A stretch of 42,312 nucleotides of DNA from Streptomyces phyllanthi (GCF_009377205.1 NZ_VJZE01000025.1:1-42312); one strand, 5' to 3'; positions 16,545 through 25,410 are shown, numbered from the stretch's first letter. Made by a program: numbers and translations. The notes: generated by a model not told the origin, from the letters alone.

Positions 16545-18761
16545 TCACCCTCCCAGTCGCAGCCCGTCGGCCGCCTCCTCGACCATGGCGAGGCCGAGTC
16601 TGCTGACGCGCACGGAGAAGGGCGCGCCGGCGACTCGCAGCCCTACCAGACTGATCTCGCCCAGGGGTGCGCTGCGTATCGGGCGCAGCGTCACTGCCCC
16701 GCCCGGTGCGTCGGGGCGGATCCCGGCGAGTGCGGCGAGGAGCAGCACCCCGGAGGCCGCCGCCGTCGCGGCCGGCCTGCAGGCCGCGGGGTGGGGCAGG
16801 GGTGAGCTCCCCGGCGTACGGGGCTCTCCCGCGTACATCTCGGGCAACCGCCCTCCGAACTGCTCGGCCGCCGCCAGCACTCCCCGCAGCAGCGAACCCG
16901 CCTCCCTCTCGTAGCCCGCGGCGGCCAGCCCCGCAACCGCTGTCGCCGTCTCCTGCACCCGCACTGCTCCACCGCGATGGCCGAAGGGGTTGTACGCCGC
17001 CTCCTTCGCGGCCAGGGTCCGCAGTCCCCACCCGGAGTCCATGGCCGGACCGCCCAGCAGGCGCGCGAGCTGGTCGGTCTGCGCCTTGTCGAGCAGGCCC
17101 GGGGCCGCCGAGCCGGAGCCGAGGAGGCCGGTGTCGAGAAGGTGGGCGGCTCCGGCCCCGAGGTGCGGCAGTGATCGCCCCTCCGTGGTGCGGGCTGCCG
17201 CCGGTACGCCGCCGCCCCGGTCCTCGATCCAGAAGTCCTGGCGGAACGCGGTCCGCACCTCCTGGGCCCACTCCCGCAGCCCGGTGCCGCCAGGTCTGCC
17301 GTAGGCGTCCAGGAGATCGGCGCCCAGCACCGCGGCCCGGTGGGCGTGCGCCTGTGTCTCGCAGCGGAGCGGCCCGCCGGGGTGCGGGTCTGCCAGGTAC
17401 GGGCCGTCACCGACGGTGCCGCGCAGCCACCGCAGGCAGCGTTCGACGACCGGCAGCAGTTCCTCAGCCTCCTGCTCCGGGAGCCCCCAGCGCCGTGCCT
17501 CCGCGAGGAGCACCGGGAAGAGCAGGGTGGCCTCGATGCCGGTGCAGCCCGGCGGCAGGTGGGGGCCGGCGTCCCGTAGCGGTCCGGGGATCATGCCGGA
17601 TCTCGGTCCGTCGCCCGTGATCTGGGTGCGGCCCAGTGTGCGGAGTGTGCCCGCGGCGAGACGGGTGCCGAGCGGCAGCGTCATCCGTGCGGCGGCGAGA
17701 GCGTTGGCCGGGGCCATGCCGCAGCGCCAGGGCGTTCCTGCCGCGAGGTACGTGTCCGAGGGGTTGACGGGGTCACGCAGTAGCAGGGCCTTGAGGTCCT
17801 CGATGCACGTGTGCAGGAATGCCTGGACTCCGGGATCGTCGCCCGTGGCCGTGGCCTGGGCGATCGGGTTCGTCGCGCCGCGTCCCACGGCTCTGACGGG
17901 TCCGGTACGGTCCGGTCGCACGCGCAGTTCGACGGTGCGGGTGCCGCCCGGCGGGAGCTCGAGTTCCCAGCGCAGCAGTCCGGCCGAAGCCAGCGCTTCG
18001 GCGGGCGGCGGTTGCGCGGTGACGGCCGAGTGCCCGCTGACACAGGACCACCGCAGACCGGAGTCGTGGACGCTGGCCCGCAGTTCGGGCCCCGCTCTGC
18101 CGGAGGCGATCGCGCCAAGTTCGGCGAGGTCGGTGCCGAGGGCCACTTCGACGGGCAGGCGCAGCGGGCGGGGAACCGCGCTGTGCAAAGTGATCCGCTC
18201 CGTGCCGTCCGCGTACCGCGTGCGTTCGACCACGACGTCCGGGTCCGGTACGGGGTTCGCGGAGACACAGAGCGTCCCTGTGAACCGCGCCTGGTCCGCC
18301 GCGACCATCCGCGCCTGCACGGCGAGCGGTTCCCGGCCTGCCACGCGCAGCCGACAACGGGAGAGCACGCGCCGACCGGCCTGGTAGAAGCCTTCCAGCC
18401 CCTCGCCGGTCAGCTGTCCCCGCTCCGTGGAGATCGCAAGGCCCGGAAGGGCCACACAGATCAGCGCGGCATGGACGGGTGGCAGGCCCGCCGGGCGGCA
18501 CGGTGCGACAACGGTGGACACTGCGGCCGGCCATGCGTCCGGGCTGCCGGTGACCAGGGCGGAGGGCTTCACACTGTCCTTCCCCGCGAAGGAGGCTATC
18601 GGGCTGCTCCTGCCCGCTGGAGCAGGTGACGGACTGGTGGCGGCTTCGGCGGTCCGTCCGTGTGGCGCCCAGACGCCTGTCCCTCGAGTCGAGGCCGGAG
18701 CGGCTCGACGGAACAGTGGACGGTCGCCGTCGGGGGCGGAGGGCTGGGTGAGCAGGGACAT
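16545..18761 (-). CDS. Glycogen debranching-like protein lacking active-site motifs
   Basis: This 738-residue protein has a disordered N-terminus (1-75), a beta-rich glycogen-debranching N-terminal domain (about 80-300) and an (alpha/alpha)6 barrel. Landmarks are DTYLAAGTPWRCGMAPANAL, SGWGLRTLAAKEAAYNPF, RLPEMYAGEPR and PHPAACRPAATAAASGVLLL. In active members the first reads AAG-x-PW-x-x-x-FGRDSL and the segment after YNP reads GSVWPHD; here they are CGMAPANAL and GGAVRVQE. The acidic residues expected at these sites are missing or moved, so it may be a pseudoenzyme or bind a different sugar. ATG 18761 is chosen for the conserved start of the reading pattern; the frame is open to 19952 but that part contains a tandem repeat and overlaps the DUF4192 gene. 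It is followed by the Nudix regulator after 131 bases. Confidence 0.75.
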   Translation of the reverse strand: MSLLTQPSAPDGDRPLFRRAAPASTRGTGVWAPHGRTAEAATSPSPAPAGRSSPIASFAGKDSVKPSALVTGSPDAWPAAVSTVVAPCRPAGLPPVHAALICVALPGLAISTERGQLTGEGLEGFYQAGRRVLSRCRLRVAGREPLAVQARMVAADQARFTGTLCVSANPVPDPDVVVERTRYADGTERITLHSAVPRPLRLPVEVALGTDLAELGAIASGRAGPELRASVHDSGLRWSCVSGHSAVTAQPPPAEALASAGLLRWELELPPGGTRTVELRVRPDRTGPVRAVGRGATNPIAQATATGDDPGVQAFLHTCIEDLKALLLRDPVNPSDTYLAAGTPWRCGMAPANALAAARMTLPLGTRLAAGTLRTLGRTQITGDGPRSGMIPGPLRDAGPHLPPGCTGIEATLLFPVLLAEARRWGLPEQEAEELLPVVERCLRWLRGTVGDGPYLADPHPGGPLRCETQAHAHRAAVLGADLLDAYGRPGGTGLREWAQEVRTAFRQDFWIEDRGGGVPAAARTTEGRSLPHLGAGAAHLLDTGLLGSGSAAPGLLDKAQTDQLARLLGGPAMDSGWGLRTLAAKEAAYNPFGHRGGAVRVQETATAVAGLAAAGYEREAGSLLRGVLAAAEQFGGRLPEMYAGEPRTPGSSPLPHPAACRPAATAAASGVLLLAALAGIRPDAPGGAVTLRPIRSAPLGEISLVGLRVAGAPFSVRVSRLGLAMVEEAADGLRLGG

Positions 18762-19281
18762 GCGGCGGCTTCTTCTGCGCTCGGCGCTCCCCCGGTGTGC
18801 TCGGCGCCAGGCGCGAGGCTCCGGAGGGGCGAGGACGGTGCGACGGTGCGGCCCAACCGCGGTTTCCCACGGTCCGACCGGCGTTCCGCCACTCAGGTGA
18901 ACGGCGCGGGCCTCCGCCGGGTCACGCCCCGGGCATGGGAAGCCGGCCGTATGCCGACGGCACGGCACCCGCGTCACGCATGCGACCACACACAGCAGAG
19001 GTATCGCGGTCATGACCGAGCACAGCACTGGCATCGCGCAGGCGACCACGCACAGCAGAGGCGTCGCGATCATGACCGCGCACAGCACTGGCATCGCCGA
19101 CACGGCCAGGAACCACGGCGCACGGAGCAGCGACCGGCGTCCACGGGCCGTTGGAACCCCTGCCCCCGGGGGCCAGGGGGCAGCCGCACCCGCGAGCCCC
19201 TTCAGACCGTTCCTCACTGTCCGGGCACCCCCATTCCCCTCACGACCGGACCGCTGCTCACTCTCGTGTCTTGGCGCGTCC
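18762..19281. other. 520-bp region without a convincing gene
   Basis: It lies between the debranching-like gene and DUF4192, both on the minus strand. Frames run through it on both strands because of high GC, but none has a ribosome binding site or a family match. It contains the 60-bp tandem repeat at 18983-19097. Confidence 0.5.
18983..19097. repeat. Tandem repeat, 60-bp period made of alternating 30-bp units
   Basis: 18983-19020 repeats at 19043-19080 with five mismatches in 38 bases, and 19021-19037 repeats exactly at 19081-19097. Each half-unit carries ACAGCA(G/C)(A/T)GG then (A/G)TCGC. All three minus-strand and some plus-strand frames stay open through it, so it reads as a 10-residue peptide repeat in several frames. 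In the minus frame from GTG 19116 this is DASAVRGHDR, DASAVRGRLR, DASAVLGHDR, DTSAVCGRMR. Coding status is undecided. Confidence 0.8.
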
Positions 19282-21084
19282 TCATGTCTCCGCCGCTCCG
19301 TCGCGGCCCTCCGCACCACGGCGGGCTCGTGTCCGACGGCTCGTGCTGTCGGCCGCGCGGCCCGGACCGTCGCCCGCCCGTGAGGGGCCGTCGGCCGACC
19401 GTGGGTGGCGGTCACCAGGCGCCTTCGGGGAGCGTCGTGTGGCGCGCGCGGTGAGACTGCCCTCGGTTCGTGCACGGCGTCGCCGGCGCGGACCGGTCCC
19501 GGACAGCTGGGCCCCGCAGGAGTGGAGCCGCCCCGGCTCCTGGGCTGCGTCCTCGCCTTGCGCCCCCGGGATGCCGTCCGCGCCGACACCCGTGGTCTCC
19601 GAACGGTTCTTCCGCTCCGAGCGGAGGCAGCGGCGGATGGACTCAGGGTCGAGGCCTTCGTTGCAGGCCTGGTGGAGAAGGCGGGCGAAGAGGTAGTCGG
19701 GGTCGGCGGCAAGGGCCATGGCCAAGGCTTCCCGCGCCTCCAGTTCGTCACCCGAGGACCAGGCCACCCAGCCGGCGAGCGTGAGCGGGGGCGCGGCATG
19801 CTCGCCATAGGCACCGACGCAGCGGCGGGCCAGCGCTCGCCACAGTCGCAGAGCCGGTCCTGCCTCGTCGCCCTCCATCCACTCCGCCGCGCGATCGCGG
19901 GTCGAGCGGTCCTGGAGGCCGAGAATGAGGGCGGCCGTGTCCTCGTGCCCAAGGAGTTCGTCGTCGCGGAGGTCCGCCTGGAGCGTGCCGGACCTGGGTG
20001 GGGCGTCCGCCAGGCGGCTCATGAGGCGCTGAGCCAGGGCGAGGGTCTCCTCGGCCACCGCCGCTCGGCTCTCCTCGTGAAGCATCCGAAGGACGACGGC
20101 CGTGTGGGCGGCGTCCAGCGCGGCCTCCTGCTGGAGGGCGGCAGCCGTCTCCCAGGGGGTGAGCCTGGCCCTGAGCTCCCGCAGCGTTCCGCGTACCTGA
20201 AGGCCTGCGTAGGTCGCTGCGGCGGCCAGGACCGAAGTACCGGGCAGCCCCATGGCCTCGCCCTCGGACGGACAACAGCCGTTGCCTGGACAGCAGTACG
20301 ACCAGAAACGGCCGTCCGAGATGCACAGAGCCTCGACGACGGGGGCGTCGAGTTTGCCGCAGGCCCGGCGCAGCAGCTGTGCCAGGGGGCGCAGTCGCTC
20401 CATCACCTCCTGCCCCGACTCCCCGCTCGACGGCTCCTGGCAGAGAAACGCGACCATGGTCTCGGGCCTGGCGCCTCGGCGCTCGCTGCCGGTCACCAGC
20501 CCGTGTGCCAGTTGCTCGGCCACGGCGGGCCAGTCGTCCGCCTGGGCGGGGATGCCGAGCCGTGCCCGTCCGCCGAACCGCCCCCGGCCGTCGCGGTCGT
20601 GGAGCGCGGCGAGCACGATGCTGTCCTCGGGCCGGTACCCGAGCAGGTAGGGCAGGGCGTCGGCCAGTTCCGCAGGCGTACGGAGCGTGACCTGGTGTTC
20701 GCCGCACGGACCGGTGGACGGGCTGTGCCCCGCGTGTCCCCTGGCTTTGGCGTGTCCCGGGAACAGGGAGGAGTGCTCGTGCGCCGCGTACACCGGGTGT
20801 TCGCGCCCCGGGGACTCGGGCTCGCGTCGCGGGGACTCGGGCTCGCGACCCGGGGACTCGGGCTCGCGCCCTGCGGATTCGGAGTCGCGCTCTCCTGTTC
20901 CGCGACCTGGATCCTGCGGGTTCCGCCCGGGACCGGCGCCCCCCGGGCCCTGTCCTGGCTGCTCCACGCCCTGCCCACACCCCGTGTGCCGGGGCCGGAC
21001 ACGGCCTTCCCCTCCACCCTGCCGTCGCTGCTCGCTGCTGTCGCCGTTGCCGGAGGTGCCGGCTGCCTCGCTGTGATTCGTCAT
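19282..21084 (-). CDS. DUF4192 domain-containing protein
   Basis: This is a 600-residue actinobacterial protein of unknown function. Residues 1-105 are disordered and Gly/Arg/Pro/Glu-rich with a GREPESP heptad repeated about three times. The DUF4192 domain (about 130-475) begins TPAELADALPYLLGYRPEDS and includes GRFWSYCCPGNGCCP, typical Cys-rich signature positions. The last 90 residues are Arg/Ser/Ala-rich and basic. Start ATG 21084 is the first in frame but has no good ribosome binding site; because the N-terminal part is low-complexity, a later start cannot be excluded. The upstream gap contains two inverted DnaA boxes. Confidence 0.8.
   Translation of the reverse strand: MTNHSEAAGTSGNGDSSEQRRQGGGEGRVRPRHTGCGQGVEQPGQGPGGAGPGRNPQDPGRGTGERDSESAGREPESPGREPESPRREPESPGREHPVYAAHEHSSLFPGHAKARGHAGHSPSTGPCGEHQVTLRTPAELADALPYLLGYRPEDSIVLAALHDRDGRGRFGGRARLGIPAQADDWPAVAEQLAHGLVTGSERRGARPETMVAFLCQEPSSGESGQEVMERLRPLAQLLRRACGKLDAPVVEALCISDGRFWSYCCPGNGCCPSEGEAMGLPGTSVLAAAATYAGLQVRGTLRELRARLTPWETAAALQQEAALDAAHTAVVLRMLHEESRAAVAEETLALAQRLMSRLADAPPRSGTLQADLRDDELLGHEDTAALILGLQDRSTRDRAAEWMEGDEAGPALRLWRALARRCVGAYGEHAAPPLTLAGWVAWSSGDELEAREALAMALAADPDYLFARLLHQACNEGLDPESIRRCLRSERKNRSETTGVGADGIPGAQGEDAAQEPGRLHSCGAQLSGTGPRRRRRARTEGSLTARATRRSPKAPGDRHPRSADGPSRAGDGPGRAADSTSRRTRARRGAEGRDGAAET
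20810..20893 (-). repeat. 21-bp repeats encoding a heptad in the DUF4192 N-terminus
   Basis: About four copies of a 21-base unit with core GGGGACTCGGGCTCGCG on the plus strand, the last copy diverged. They encode GREPESP, RREPESP and related heptads at about residues 68-95. Confidence 0.8.
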
Positions 21085-21542
21085 GCCGTGACCATCCCGC
21101 GGATTGCAGGATTCCGGTTTCCCCTGTGGATAAGTCCGACCATGGCCACGTCAGGACTTGTCCACAGCTCGCCCGGCTCGTCCTCACGATGTCCGAGGCG
21201 TGGGGTTGCATGGAGCCATGACCCACGACGACGTGTCCACCGCGGACCGACGACGCTCCACCGGACCGCCGAACCGACCTGTGTTCCGCCGCCGATGCCG
21301 TACCGGCCCGCCTCCCGTGAGGCCCGCTTCCCGTGGCTCCGTACTCGCACGAGCGCACCACCAAGTACGGGGACGTCTGTGCCACTCCGTACCGCGACCC
21401 CCCGCCGCGTCACACGCCTCAGCCACGGCCTTGGGAACAGCTGCGGACTCGGGAACGCCCCCCGTCTCGGGCCGCCGGCCCCGGGAGCACCCACAGGCTC
21501 GGGAACACTCCCAGCCTGGTAACACCGTCAGCCTCGGAAAGC
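21085..21542. other. 458-bp gap upstream of the DUF4192 gene
   Basis: Between DUF4192 and RecQ, both minus strand. It holds the DnaA-box pair (21124-21167) and, near the RecQ stop, five degenerate copies of (C/T)TCGGGAAC or close variants at 21431, 21449, 21481, 21499 and 21516. No gene is supported. Confidence 0.5.
21124..21167. promoter_or_regulatory. Two DnaA boxes in a 14-bp inverted repeat
   Basis: CTGTGGATAAGTCC (21124-21137) and GGACTTGTCCACAG (21154-21167) are reverse complements with one mismatch, 16 bases apart. The arms contain TTATCCACA (minus strand, 21125-21133) and TTGTCCACA (plus strand, 21158-21166), the consensus DnaA box and the form preferred in Streptomyces. The site starts 40 bases before the DUF4192 start codon. 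Confidence 0.7.
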
Positions 21543-23702
21543 TCAGCCTGCCGCGGCGAGGACCAACGGAAAAACCGCTTCACACCCTGCCCTGCGGAGC
21601 AGGCGGGCAGCGACCGCGAGGGTCCAGCCGGAGTCGGTGCAGTCGTCCACGAGCAGGACAGGACCTGGAGAACACGCGAGGGCACCGGCCAGCTCGTCAG
21701 AGACCGTGAAGGCGCCGGACAGCGCCCTGAGACGTTGGGCGGAGTTGCTACGACGTGCCGCGTGCGCGCCGCCCGGCCCGATGTACGTCAAGGTGCCCAG
21801 GAACGGGAGGCGTCCGACGGTCGCGATTCCCTGAGCGAGCGAACCGACCAGCTGCGGGCGGGCCAGGGACGGCACGGCCACGACTCCCACAGGCCGCGCG
21901 GAGGCGTCCGGGGCGTTCGTCGCCCAGCCGCCCGGAGAGCGCGCCCAGTCGGCGAGGACCGTCACCGCGGCCCGCAGGACATCGTCGGGAACCGGCCCGT
22001 CCGGCGCGTTCTCGGCCAGCAGCGGGCGCAGCCGGTTTCCCCAGCCGATGTCCGAGAGCCGTCCCAGGGCCCGCCCGGTGGAGCACTGCTCCTTGGCCGG
22101 GATACGGCCCTTGAGCTCGATGCCCAGTGCGGGCATTCCCGTCGGCCACATGCGGCGCGGCTCAACCTCCACCCCGGGGCGGTCCAGTTCCTTCGCCGCC
22201 CCCGTCAGCGTCTCCGCCGAAACGGAGGAGTCAGCCCAGGCTCCCGCGCAGTTGTCGCAACGGCCGCACGGGGTCGCGCCCTCGTCGTCCAGCTGTCGGC
22301 GCAGGAACTCCATACGGCACTGGGTGGTGCTCACGTAGTCGCGCATGGCCTGCTGCTCGGCCGCCCGCTGCCGGGCGACCCAGGCGTACCGCTCGGAGTC
22401 GTAGACCCACGGCTCGCCGGTGGAGATCCAGCCGCCCTTCACCCGCTTGACCGCGCCGTCGACGTCCAGCACCTTCAGCATGGTCTCCAGACGGGTGCGC
22501 CGGAGATCGACCAGAGCCTCCAGGGCCGGCACGGACAGCGGCCGTTCCGCACCGGCCAGGGCCGAGAGGGTCTGTCGCACCTGCGTCTCGGGCGGGAAGG
22601 CGGTATCGGCGAAGTAACGCCAGATGGCCTCGTCCTCCTTGCCCGGCAGCAGCAGTACATCGGCGTGCTCGACACCACGGCCCGCACGCCCCACCTGCTG
22701 GTAGTAGGCGATCGGCGAGGACGGTGAACCGAGATGGACCACGAAGCCCAGGTCCGGCTTGTCGAAGCCCATCCCCAGCGCCGAAGTCGCGACCAGCGCC
22801 TTGACCCGGTTCTCCAGCAGGTCGGCCTCGGCCTGCAGCCGGTCGGCGTTCTCCGTCCTGCCCGTGTAGGAGGCCACCCGGAAGCCTCGCTGCCGCAGGA
22901 AGGCGGTGGCCTCCTCGGCTGCGGCAACCGTCAGCGTGTAGACGATCCCGGAACCCGGCAACTCGTCCAGGTGCTCGGCGAGCCAGGCCAGGCGATGCGC
23001 CGCGTCCGGCAACCGCACGACACCCAGCCGCAGACTTTCCCTCTCCAGCGGCCCCCGCAGTACCAGGGCCTCCCCGGCACCGGTACCCAACTGCTCGGCC
23101 ACATCCGCGGTGACCCGCGCATTGGCCGTCGCCGTGGTCGCCAGCACCGGCACGCCCGGGGCGAGCTCGGCCAGCATCGCCCGCAGCCGCCGGTAGTCGG
23201 GGCGGAAGTCATGTCCCCAGTCGGAGATGCAGTGCGCCTCGTCGACCACCAGCAGACCGGTCGTGGCCGCGAGCTTGGGCAGCGTCTGTTCACGAAAATC
23301 CACAGAGTTGAGGCGCTCCGGGCTTACGAGGAGAACGTCGGTCTCACCGCGCTCCACCTCCTCGTGGATGGCGTCCCACTCCTCCGGGTTGGCCGAGTTG
23401 ATCGTGCGCGCCCGGATACCGGCCCGCGCCGCCGACTCGACCTGGTTGCGCATCAGCGCCAACAAGGGCGAGACGATCACCGTAGGGCCGGATCCACGCC
23501 GGCGCAGCAGAGCGGTGGCGACGAAGTACACCGCCGACTTGCCCCAGCCCGTGCGCTGCACCACCAGAGCGCGTCGGCGCTCCTCCACCAGAGCCGCCAC
23601 CGCCTGCCACTGGTCCTCCCGCAGCCGCGCCGCACCCCCGGGGGCACCGACGAGCTCAGCGAGGATGGCATCGGCTTCGGCACGGAGCTCCAGAACGTCC
23701 AT
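21543..23702 (-). CDS. RecQ-family ATP-dependent DNA helicase with C-terminal PRTase-like domain
   Basis: This is a 719-residue superfamily 2 helicase for repair or recombination. Motifs: Gln motif REDQWQAV; Walker A QRTGWGKS (Lys55); Walker B and aromatic loop VVDEAHCISDWGHDFRPDY; motif V/VI SALGMGFDKPDLGFVVH and YYQQVGRAGRG; zinc-binding cysteines ending CGRCDNC. After the helicase core and linker, the last 150 residues resemble a phosphoribosyltransferase, with PVLLVDDCTDSGWTLAVAAR as the PRPP-loop-like motif and SLAQGIATVGRLPFLGTL before it. ATG 23702 is chosen as the last start before the conserved region; the frame is open to 23951. It is probably monocistronic. Confidence 0.88.
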   Translation of the reverse strand: MDVLELRAEADAILAELVGAPGGAARLREDQWQAVAALVEERRRALVVQRTGWGKSAVYFVATALLRRRGSGPTVIVSPLLALMRNQVESAARAGIRARTINSANPEEWDAIHEEVERGETDVLLVSPERLNSVDFREQTLPKLAATTGLLVVDEAHCISDWGHDFRPDYRRLRAMLAELAPGVPVLATTATANARVTADVAEQLGTGAGEALVLRGPLERESLRLGVVRLPDAAHRLAWLAEHLDELPGSGIVYTLTVAAAEEATAFLRQRGFRVASYTGRTENADRLQAEADLLENRVKALVATSALGMGFDKPDLGFVVHLGSPSSPIAYYQQVGRAGRGVEHADVLLLPGKEDEAIWRYFADTAFPPETQVRQTLSALAGAERPLSVPALEALVDLRRTRLETMLKVLDVDGAVKRVKGGWISTGEPWVYDSERYAWVARQRAAEQQAMRDYVSTTQCRMEFLRRQLDDEGATPCGRCDNCAGAWADSSVSAETLTGAAKELDRPGVEVEPRRMWPTGMPALGIELKGRIPAKEQCSTGRALGRLSDIGWGNRLRPLLAENAPDGPVPDDVLRAAVTVLADWARSPGGWATNAPDASARPVGVVAVPSLARPQLVGSLAQGIATVGRLPFLGTLTYIGPGGAHAARRSNSAQRLRALSGAFTVSDELAGALACSPGPVLLVDDCTDSGWTLAVAARLLRRAGCEAVFPLVLAAAG

Positions 23703-24261
23703 GCCCCCATGCAACCCGATGGCGAGGACAGTGGGCCACTTCACGCTGAGTGACACCCGACTCACAAACGACCCACCGGCCGCGTCCCGCTCGTCGACGA
23801 CGCGACCGAAACACGCTGGACAATCGCGGTCGCCGCGCGCATGCTTCGACGGGCCGCGACGCCCCGGGGTGCGGCTGCTTCTCGCCAAGCAGGGACGAGG
23901 TCCGGGTACGAACCGATGGCCCGGCTGCAAAACCAGCGTCCGCACCCACAAACGGTCGCGCCCGGACGGCCCCGGTTGCGGTCGTACGGAGCGGTATGTG
24001 CTCCTGCGTCACCATGCCTCGCCGGAGCGGCATGGGACAGCGCTGGCAACACTGAACCCGCGGGGCGGGGATATAGGCGACGGATCGCCAGAAAACGGTC
24101 GGTGGCCCCAATTGCTCGTTGCCGCATTCAAGTTCGACAGGAAGAATTGAAGCCCGCTCCCCGCACGGCTCTCCCCGTGGTCCGGTAGGGCTCTGCTGCG
24201 GCGTGCGCTCCCCCAAGTCCAACCTCGCCCGCAGTGTGGGCGCGTAGCCGAAGGGAGGACC
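23703..24261. other. 559-bp region between divergent recQ-like and hypothetical genes
   Basis: It contains the promoters of both genes, which I could not place with confidence. There is a strong AAGGGAGGA ribosome binding site at 24251-24259 for the plus-strand gene. No gene or repeat is supported. Confidence 0.4.
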
Positions 24262-24897
24262 GTGACCTTCGGATTCGCACCGTCCTCGGCGGCGAACATG
24301 TCGGCGTCTGCCGCTCTGTCCGCCGCTTCCACCAACCCCCTGGCCCGCATGCTCGAACCCGCGGAGTGGGCCGCCGCCGGTATTCCACTGCTGCGCAATC
24401 CCCGGGAGGTCGTCAGCGGGTTGCACGCGCGGCACCAACCCCGGCCCGCCACCGCGGTCGTGGCCGTCCTCGATCCGGACGAACGACTGCGGGCGAGTGC
24501 GTCGTTCACCCGGCGCCCGGCGCCCGCCGACGGCTGGATGTTCCGCAATGTGCTGCTCGCCCAGCTGCGCCGGGTCATCCCGCACGACCTGCGGCGTCGC
24601 ACTCCGGTACGTACGGCTGTGCTGCTCTACTGCCGCGACGGCGACGCGCGTTGGACGGAGGAGGACGGGGCGTGGATGTGGGGGTTGCGAGACGCGTGCA
24701 CGCTGCACGGGCTGCGCTGCGGGGCGTACATCACGCTGACACGTGACGGCTGGCAGGTTCTCGGCGAGGACCGGGGCGGGCGCCGCCCCAACACGTCGTC
24801 GCCCGCGACGGCCTTCGCCACGGCCGAGGCACCGCCCCCGCTGCCACGTACCGGGGGAGCCGCGTCGGAGGTACTGCGCAGGGCGGCGGCTCGCTGA
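24262..24897 (+). CDS. Conserved hypothetical protein
   Basis: This 211-residue protein matches no family I recognise. It has an Ala/Ser-rich start, a folded central part (about 30-165) with segments GIPLLRNPREVVSGLHARH, TAVVAVLDPDERLRASASF, GWMFRNVLLAQLRRVIPHD and HGLRCGAYITLTRDGWQVLG, and a Pro/Ala-rich tail. No signal peptide or membrane segment is visible. The alternation of beta-like (TAVVAVL, TAVLLYC, GAYITL) and helical segments suggests a small alpha/beta domain. The GTG start has one of the best ribosome binding sites in the window, and a terminator follows, so it is a real single-gene unit. Confidence 0.75.
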   Translation: MTFGFAPSSAANMSASAALSAASTNPLARMLEPAEWAAAGIPLLRNPREVVSGLHARHQPRPATAVVAVLDPDERLRASASFTRRPAPADGWMFRNVLLAQLRRVIPHDLRRRTPVRTAVLLYCRDGDARWTEEDGAWMWGLRDACTLHGLRCGAYITLTRDGWQVLGEDRGGRRPNTSSPATAFATAEAPPPLPRTGGAASEVLRRAAAR

Positions 24898-25410
24898 CGT
24901 CGGGGACCCATCCGTCCCTGGAACGAAACGGGGCGCCCATCCGGATACGGCGGGGGCGCCCCACCCGGAGGAACAGGCGGAAGGCCGCCTGGGCGCCGCA
25001 CCACACCGCACAGGGCGCGCGGGCACAGCCCCGAGACCTCTGAACCGGGCACGATCGTCCACGCGCCCCGGCACGCCCTCCATGCGTCAACGACGGCAAA
25101 AGGCAGCGGCGCGACCCCGTATCGCCCCCACAGGGGCCACTTCGGAGACGCGCCAGAACACCCTGCCCCCAGACACCACAACCGGACACCTCAGGGCCGA
25201 ACCCGGCCCCGGCCCCGGCCCCGGCCTCCCGGCCCGGCACAGGCGCACACGCCCAAGCGCGGACGCCCGAGCATGTACGCCCAGAACGAAACCCCCGGAC
25301 CGCTCAGCCCACTCCCGGGACACGGCCGCCCAGCCCGGCCGCAGGCACGGAAGCAGTCACGCACCTCGTCGGCGGGGACCGATGACCCCCGCCGCGGGCG
25401 CGGAACCGCT
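24898..25410. other. 513-bp gap between convergent genes, with a CCCCGG repeat
   Basis: It holds the terminator above and a run of about five CCCGGC/CCCCGG hexamers at 25202-25238. The rest is GC-rich with no convincing gene. The repeat may act as a terminator for the minus-strand gene but forms no clean hairpin. Confidence 0.45.
24930..24962 (+). terminator. Terminator of the hypothetical gene
   Basis: GGGGCGCCC (24930-24938) and GGGCGCCCC (24954-24962) are perfect arms with a 15-base loop, 33 bases past the stop codon. Confidence 0.65.

Noticed and set aside
18983..19097. Possible CRISPR array
   Set aside because: Units are contiguous with no unique spacers, differ by several bases, and no cas genes are near.
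19012..19383. 123-codon plus-strand frame starting in the repeat
   Set aside because: No ribosome binding site, antisense to neighbours, and overlaps the end of DUF4192.
18762..19952. Upstream extension of the debranching-like frame by 397 codons
   Set aside because: It runs through the repeat and overlaps the DUF4192 gene on the same strand; conserved protein begins after 18761.
21431..21523. Repeat family CTCGGGAAC
   Set aside because: Spacing is irregular (18, 32, 18, 17) and copies are degenerate; noted only in the gap entry.
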